Assembly: GCF_014650955.1 (NCBI RefSeq)
Contig: NZ_BMVY01000033.1
Coordinates: 1 to 64,000, forward strand
DNA length: 64,000 nt
Reading direction: 5' to 3'
DNA from: Streptomyces tauricus
GTDB lineage: Bacteria > Actinomycetota > Actinomycetes > Streptomycetales > Streptomycetaceae
Part shown: piece after piece, positions 59,306 to 64,000 of the stretch
Position numbering within the stretch: position 1 is the stretch's first letter
How the letters are laid out: the number at the start of each line of letters is the position of its first letter
Notes under the pieces: model-generated
What the model was told of the DNA's origin: nothing
What the model saw: the letters and a program-made list of their open reading frames with translations, nothing else
Databases searched by the model: none
Made by a program: the position numbers and the translations under genes

Positions 59306-60649
59306 ATGGACAGCACACACCGGGTGCGCCGCCGCATCGCCGCGACGGTCTGCGCCGTCGCCCTCGTGTTCCCGCTCGCGGCGTGCGACGCGCTCACCCC
59401 GGGCAGCGCCACGACGGTGCCGGGACCCACCAGCGTGCCGTCCTCGACCGCCGTGCCGGACGGGGACGTCACCTTGCGACTCCAGTTCGCCGACGCCCCG
59501 TTGATGGTCGACGCGCTGATCGCCGCGTTCGAGAAGGACCACCCCGGCATCGACGTGGAGCCGCAGTACAAGACGTTCTCGGACTACGTGCAGAACCTCA
59601 AGCTGACCATGACCTCGGACACCGCCCCCGACATCGCCCAGTACGCGGTCGGCATGACCGATCTCGCGGCGGACGGCCACATCCTCGACCTGGCGCCCTA
59701 CCGGGAGGCGTACGGCTGGGACGAGGCCATTCCGCCGGTCAGTCTCGACCAGCTCACGGCGGGGCAGACCAGCGAGGCGACCGGCGGGCGGGCCCTGTTC
59801 GGAGTGCCGGCCGGGTTGTCGATGACGGGCATCTACTACAACAAGGAACTCGCCGCGAAGGCCGGGATAGAGACTCCGCCGAGGACGCTGGCGGAGTTCG
59901 AGCGGCAACTCGCCGCCGCCAAGGACGCGGACCTCACCCCGCTCGGCGTCGGCGCGCTCGACTCCGGCGGCCTGCACCTGTGGGCCGCCCTGCTCAACCA
60001 GTTGATGCCCACGGACGAGTACTGGGACTGGGTGAACGGCAAGAAGGGCGCCACGATAGAGAATCCGGCCGCGGTCGAGGCCAGCGAGGACATGATCGAG
60101 TGGGGCCGCAAGGGCTACTACAACGAGTCCGCGAACGGCACCGCGCAGGTCGACTCGACCGCCCAGTTCGCCAAGGGCGACAGCGTCTTCCTGATCAACG
60201 GCAACTGGGCGGCCGGACAGCTCGCCACCGTCATGGGGGACAACGTCGGCTTCTTCCCGATGCCCGGCGAACTGGCCGGCTCCCCCACGGTGGCCTCGGG
60301 GTTCAGCGTGTCGTACGCCGTGTCGGCCAAGACCGAACACCCCCAGGCGGCGGGCGCGTTCCTCGACTTCCTGACCTCCCCCGAGGCGGGCCAGATCATC
60401 AGCGACAACGGCTTCATGCCGCCCAACCCTGATGCCGTGAAGAAACCGACGGGCGTGCTCGCGGACATCGCGGAGGGGCACCGGCGGGCCGTCGCCGACG
60501 ACGGCATCACGACGTTCCCCGACTTCGCGGCGCCCGCGATGCTCGACAGGCTGCGCTCCGGCGTCCAGAAGCTCATCGCGGACCGCGTCGAGCCCGCGGA
60601 CTACCTCGACTCTCTTCAGGACGAGTGGGAGGACCATCATGGGGAGTAG
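59306..60649 (+). CDS. ABC sugar transporter substrate-binding lipoprotein
   Basis: 447 residues: basic N terminus, hydrophobic segment and lipobox LAAC (Cys 27), a Thr/Pro/Ser linker, then a family-1 (CUT1) solute-binding domain with VTLRLQFADAPLMVDALIAA and the conserved NWAAGQLATVMGDNVGFFPMP and AAGAFLDFL segments. CUT1 binding proteins take oligosaccharides. I chose the second ATG (59306) because AGGAGG at 59294-59299 is then six bases away. It overlaps the permease start by 11 bases. Confidence 0.92.
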   Translation: MDSTHRVRRRIAATVCAVALVFPLAACDALTPGSATTVPGPTSVPSSTAVPDGDVTLRLQFADAPLMVDALIAAFEKDHPGIDVEPQYKTFSDYVQNLKLTMTSDTAPDIAQYAVGMTDLAADGHILDLAPYREAYGWDEAIPPVSLDQLTAGQTSEATGGRALFGVPAGLSMTGIYYNKELAAKAGIETPPRTLAEFERQLAAAKDADLTPLGVGALDSGGLHLWAALLNQLMPTDEYWDWVNGKKGATIENPAAVEASEDMIEWGRKGYYNESANGTAQVDSTAQFAKGDSVFLINGNWAAGQLATVMGDNVGFFPMPGELAGSPTVASGFSVSYAVSAKTEHPQAAGAFLDFLTSPEAGQIISDNGFMPPNPDAVKKPTGVLADIAEGHRRAVADDGITTFPDFAAPAMLDRLRSGVQKLIADRVEPADYLDSLQDEWEDHHGE

Positions 60650-61532
60650 GCCGCCGGTCCGCAGCCGGGAGGCACGCAAGCGGTGGCGCGGGTACGTGTA
60701 CGTGCTGCCCGCGTTCGCCGTCTACGTCGCCTTCGCGGTGCTGCCCGCCCTGCACACGGCGTATCTCTCGCTGTTCGAGTGGGACGGCGTCACGCTCGGC
60801 GAATGGGTCGGGCTCGGCAACTACGCGGAGATCTTCCAGGACTCGATCCTGCGCCGGTCGGTGTTCAACGCCCTGGTGCTGGTGGTGTTCTTCTCCTTCG
60901 TGCCGATCGTGCTGGGGCTGCTGTCGGCGGGCCTGCTGGCCCGCTACCGGCGGCCCGGCATGGGCGCGTACCGCTTCCTGTTCATGCTGCCGCAGGTCGT
61001 CCCGCTCGTCGCGGTCGGCGTGACCTGGCGCTGGCTGTACGGGGACGACGGGGTGGTCAACCAGGCGCTGCGCGCGGTGGGCCTCGACGGGGTGGCGCGG
61101 GCGTGGCTGGGCGACTTCGACTTCGCGCTGGTCGCCGTGGGGCTCGTCGGCACCTGGGTGCTGAGCGGGCTGTGCATGATGCTCTTCCTCAGCGGTGTGC
61201 AGAAGGTGGACCCCAGCCTGTACGAGGCGGCCCGGATCGACGGGGCGGGCCCGGTCCGCGAGTTCGTGTCCGTGACCCTGCCGCATCTGCGCGGTGAGCT
61301 GGCCGTCGCCATGACCGTCACGACGGTGGCCGCGCTGGCCAGCTTCGACATCGTGTACGTGACGACGAACGGCGGTCCGGGCGAGCAGACCACGGTCCCC
61401 GGCCTCCTCGTGTACCGACTGGCGTTCTCCGAGGGCAAGGTGGGGCTCGCCGCGGCCCTGGCCGTCGTCCTGGGCATCCTGATACTCGCGATCGTCTACC
61501 TCATCAACCGACTGTCGAGGGATCGGACATGA
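60639..61532 (+). CDS. ABC sugar transporter permease (MalF-type)
   Basis: 297 residues with six membrane helices (YVYVLPAFAVYVAFAVLPAL at the start). The EAA loop EAARIDGAGPVREF is in the fourth cytoplasmic segment, where the ATPase docks. Its start overlaps the end of the binding-protein gene and its stop overlaps the next permease, indicating a tight operon. No ATP-binding gene is present; in streptomycetes CUT1 importers share the ATPase MsiK. Confidence 0.93.
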   Translation: MGSRPPVRSREARKRWRGYVYVLPAFAVYVAFAVLPALHTAYLSLFEWDGVTLGEWVGLGNYAEIFQDSILRRSVFNALVLVVFFSFVPIVLGLLSAGLLARYRRPGMGAYRFLFMLPQVVPLVAVGVTWRWLYGDDGVVNQALRAVGLDGVARAWLGDFDFALVAVGLVGTWVLSGLCMMLFLSGVQKVDPSLYEAARIDGAGPVREFVSVTLPHLRGELAVAMTVTTVAALASFDIVYVTTNGGPGEQTTVPGLLVYRLAFSEGKVGLAAALAVVLGILILAIVYLINRLSRDRT

Positions 61533-62356
61533 ACACCGTCGCGCGCTCGGAACGCTGGTCCGGCTACGCGCTGCTGACCGTCATGGCGATCGTCGTCGTC
61601 ATCCCGTTCCTCAGTGTCTTCCTCGCCTCGCTGCAGCCCGCGGGCACGCCGGTGGTGGGTCTGACCTGGCCGGAGCGGTGGAGCTGGGACAACTACGAGA
61701 CGGCGTGGTCGGTGGCCGGGTTCTCCGACCTCATCCGGCACAGCCTGATCATCGCGGTCGGTGTCGTGCCCGCCTGTCTGGTCCTCGCGGCGCTTGCGGG
61801 GTACGCGCTGGGCACCATGAAACTGCCCGGCGGCAACGCGATGGCGGCGTTCTTCATCGCCGGGCTCACGATCCCGGTCGAACTGATCGTGGTGCCCCTC
61901 TACTTCGACCTGCGCGGCCTCGGGCTGACCAACTCCTACCTGGGCGTGATCCTGGTGGAGATCGCGCTGTTCATGCCGTTCAGCGTGTTCTGGATGCGTA
62001 CGCACTTCCTGTCGACGCCCACGTCACTGGTGGAGGCGGCGCGGATGGACGGGGCCTCGTCGGCGACGATCCTGGTACGCATCCTGCTGCCGCTGGCCCG
62101 GCCGTCGCTGATGACGCTCGGGCTGCTGGTCTTCATGTGGTCGTGGAACCAGTTCCTGCTGGTGCTGGTCCTCATCCAGGACACCACGAAGCACACGGCG
62201 CCCGCGGGTCTCGGGTTCTTCGTCGGTCAGAACAGCACGGACATCCCCACGCTCGCGGCGGGGACGATCATCGTGATGCTGCCGATCCTGATCCTCTTCG
62301 TCGTCTTCCAGCGCAGCTTCATCGCGGGACTGCTGCAGGGGGCGATGAAGGGCTGA
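61529..62356 (+). CDS. ABC sugar transporter permease (MalG-type)
   Basis: 275 residues, six helices, EAA loop EAARMDGASSATILVRILLPLA. The ATG lies in ATGA overlapping the previous stop. It pairs with the MalF-type permease to form the channel for the oligosaccharide bound by the 59306 lipoprotein. The 136-base GC-rich gap that follows has several possible hairpins, so this may be the end of the importer transcript. Confidence 0.93.
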   Translation: MNTVARSERWSGYALLTVMAIVVVIPFLSVFLASLQPAGTPVVGLTWPERWSWDNYETAWSVAGFSDLIRHSLIIAVGVVPACLVLAALAGYALGTMKLPGGNAMAAFFIAGLTIPVELIVVPLYFDLRGLGLTNSYLGVILVEIALFMPFSVFWMRTHFLSTPTSLVEAARMDGASSATILVRILLPLARPSLMTLGLLVFMWSWNQFLLVLVLIQDTTKHTAPAGLGFFVGQNSTDIPTLAAGTIIVMLPILILFVVFQRSFIAGLLQGAMKG

Positions 62357-62492
62357 ACGAGAGGGGGCTGAGCGGTGGGGCGGTGTCGGCGGGGCTCGGC
62401 GGTCGACCGAGGCCTCCGGACCAGGCGGGCCGGCGCCCGGAGGCAGGCGGGCCGCGGCTCGGGGACACGCGGGCCGGGGCCCGACCGGACGG

Positions 62493-62693
62493 TCAGGCCG
62501 CCTGCGTGGAGTCCGCGTGCGCGTCGGGCCGGGGGGCGGCGGCCGCCCACTCCAGGACCAGTCGTTGATAGTCCCGCCGCTGCTCACCGCTCAGTGTTCC
62601 GCCGGCCCGGAGCCACAGGGCCCGGATCTCGTCATTGACCTCGGCGGCTGATCTTTGCGTGGCTCCCGGCGCACGACGGTGAGTGGTGGACAT
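62493..62693 (-). CDS. small conserved hypothetical protein
   Basis: 66 residues. The core AAEVNDEIRALWLRAGGTLS plus GEQRRDYQRLVLEWAAA is helical and I recognise it as a recurring small streptomycete protein, but I know no function. No strong ribosome binding site is visible before ATG 62693. It lies between the importer operon (convergent) and the ROK gene, with no evident partner. Confidence 0.6.
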   Translation of the reverse strand: MSTTHRRAPGATQRSAAEVNDEIRALWLRAGGTLSGEQRRDYQRLVLEWAAAAPRPDAHADSTQAA

Positions 62694-62811
62694 ACCGTGA
62701 ATCATACGGGGCTCAGCGTGAAGACCATGTGAGTGGAGACTGTGATCCTTACCGCCTTCCGGCGGCTGTGACAAGGGCCACGGTGTCTCAACCTGACATA
62801 CGTCCACGGCG

Positions 62812-63984
62812 TCAGACAGGGCCGGGCCCGGCGCCCAGGACCAGCGTCTGGATGGCCAGTACGGCGCCGCCGCGCGCCCAGTCGTGGAAGTCGGACACCT
62901 TGGTCTCCAGGTTGACGGGGTCGGCCTGCGGATGCCGGTTGGCCAGGATCGCCTGCTCGACCACCGGACCGGCGACGTCGACCAGGCCCACGCCCTCCCC
63001 GGCGAGGAGGATCTTCTCGGGCATCGCGAAGTTGGCGATCTGCGCGACGAGCGTGCCCAGGGCGCGCGCCGCCTCGTCGACGACCCGGGCGGCCATGGGT
63101 TCACCGTCGGCGGCCAGCGCGAGGACCTCGTCGTACGAGACGTCCCGGCCGGTGGCGGCCCGGACCTGGTAGCGGATGCTCGGGATGGTCAGCAGGGAGA
63201 TGGCGCTGCCGCGCTCGCCTTCCGGGGTGAGCGGGCCGTTCGGGTTCACCATCCAGAAGCGGCCGACGCCCCGCCCGTCCTCGGCGGTCACCACCCGCTT
63301 GCCGCCGCTGACCAGGCCGTAGCCGAGGCCCGCGCCGATGGTGAGCACCGCGAACCGGTCGAGGCCGCGGCCCGCGCCGAACCAGCTCTCGGCCTCGACG
63401 AGCGCGTTCACGTCGTTCTCGACGACGACGGGCAGTCCGGTGCGCTCCCGCAGGAGCCGTGCCAGGGGGACGTCGTGCCAGCCGAGGAAGGCGGACTCGT
63501 CGACGACGGAGCGGTCCGAGGCGCGTCCGCCCAGTCCGATGCCGATTCCGGCGAGGCCCGGGAAGTCCCGGGCGAACTCCTCGGTGACCGCACCCAGCAC
63601 CTCCACGACATGCTGCGGATCGTGGCCGGCCAGGGGCAGGTCGTGGCGGGCGACGATATCGCTGCGGAGGGTCGTGACGACGCCGTAGACCATGTCCTCG
63701 GTGATCTTGAAGCCGACGAAGGTACGGGATTCGGCGACGATGTCGAGGGGCTGGGAGGGCCGGCCCTGGCGCACCTCGGCCTCGACGAGCGCGCTGCCCT
63801 CGGGGACCTCGACCAGCAGGCCCGACTCGATGAGCGGCTTGGTGAGCCGGGTCAGGCTGCCCGCGGACAGGTCGAGCCGCCGGGCGATGTCGCTGCGCGA
63901 CAGGGGGCCGTGGGTGAGGACCTCGATCGCCACGGAGCGTTCACCGGGACTGAGCGGCAGCCAGCTGGCGGCGCGTGCGGTCAT
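62812..63984 (-). CDS. ROK family transcriptional regulator without the zinc motif
   Basis: 390 residues: N-terminal winged helix (about 14-65, LSRSDIARRLDLSAGSLTRL) and a ROK domain with VVVENDVNAL and the GAGLGYGLV phosphate loop. The usual ROK metal site (C-x-C-G-x2-G-C-x-E, with an upstream His) is missing. The equivalent region reads GRFWMVNPNGPLTPEGERGS, without any Cys. It probably still binds a sugar but by a different local structure. It reads away from the window edge toward the importer operon and is a second possible regulator of it. Confidence 0.92.
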   Translation of the reverse strand: MTARAASWLPLSPGERSVAIEVLTHGPLSRSDIARRLDLSAGSLTRLTKPLIESGLLVEVPEGSALVEAEVRQGRPSQPLDIVAESRTFVGFKITEDMVYGVVTTLRSDIVARHDLPLAGHDPQHVVEVLGAVTEEFARDFPGLAGIGIGLGGRASDRSVVDESAFLGWHDVPLARLLRERTGLPVVVENDVNALVEAESWFGAGRGLDRFAVLTIGAGLGYGLVSGGKRVVTAEDGRGVGRFWMVNPNGPLTPEGERGSAISLLTIPSIRYQVRAATGRDVSYDEVLALAADGEPMAARVVDEAARALGTLVAQIANFAMPEKILLAGEGVGLVDVAGPVVEQAILANRHPQADPVNLETKVSDFHDWARGGAVLAIQTLVLGAGPGPV

Positions 63985-64000
63985 GACCGACCCCCTCGTC

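Noticed and set aside
1..64000. tRNA or rRNA genes, CRISPR arrays, insertion sequences, phage or conjugative genes
   Set aside because: None was recognised on reading. No transposase motifs, no spacer-repeat ladder and no cloverleaf-like run ending in CCA were seen, though no covariance search could be run.

Overview
The window reads as a stretch of Streptomyces chromosome. The evidence is very high GC with strong third-position GC bias, a trehalose synthase / maltokinase / branching enzyme set (GlgE pathway), a MelC1-MelC2 tyrosinase pair, a popR / clpP3 / clpP4 locus, DUF6230-DUF6114 and DUF6479 proteins, many Tat signals, and short palindromic intergenic repeats typical of the genus. The mix of single-gene transport, detoxification and glycoside-degradation units suggests a conditionally adaptive region. 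I saw no rRNA, tRNA, CRISPR array, transposase or phage module.

Layout. 1-3825: end of trehalose synthase, maltokinase and glycogen branching enzyme. 4115-13534: small unlinked units, namely a Gfo/Idh oxidoreductase, DUF4180, an MFS exporter, a TetR/EamA divergent pair with a long perfect operator, a LysE/LysG-like exporter-regulator pair, a DUF4032 kinase-like protein and a universal stress protein. 13608-21681 (minus strand): ROK regulator, GH27, GH95, SGNH/GDSL esterase and GH105, all four enzymes exported, which looks like extracellular trimming of plant pectin or arabinogalactan side chains. 21880-33832: ABC exporter, class-V aminotransferase-fold protein, ATP-dependent DNA ligase, HemK-like methyltransferase, CsbD, a SigB/F-type sigma factor, small membrane proteins, a possible haem-oxygenase-like di-iron enzyme with a CDGSH protein, AlkB, and the DUF6230/DUF6114 pair. 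34501-38613: secreted protein, orphan ChvE-type sugar-binding lipoprotein, and the tyrosinase operon. 38681-53376: Tat-exported amidohydrolase, FAD monooxygenase, YkvA, MBL hydrolase, MerR/MFS pair, aldo/keto reductase, SDR/TetR pair with triple operator, DD-peptidase-like hydrolase, a TerD-CAP-CAP fusion and a CDF zinc-type transporter. 53464-55210: popR, clpP4 (missing the usual catalytic His) and clpP3. 55336-63984: GntR regulator, cytoplasmic GH89 alpha-N-acetylglucosaminidase, and divergently an SIS-domain protein with a three-gene sugar ABC importer, a small protein and a second ROK regulator.

The most coherent candidate for an undescribed system is 55336-63984. A binding protein and two permeases would import an alpha-GlcNAc-terminated oligosaccharide, an intracellular GH89 would split it, an SIS protein would process a sugar phosphate, and a GntR protein would control both divergent transcripts through two related TGGTAC-type operators. 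The secreted glycosidase operon at 13608-21681 is a second, complementary carbohydrate locus.
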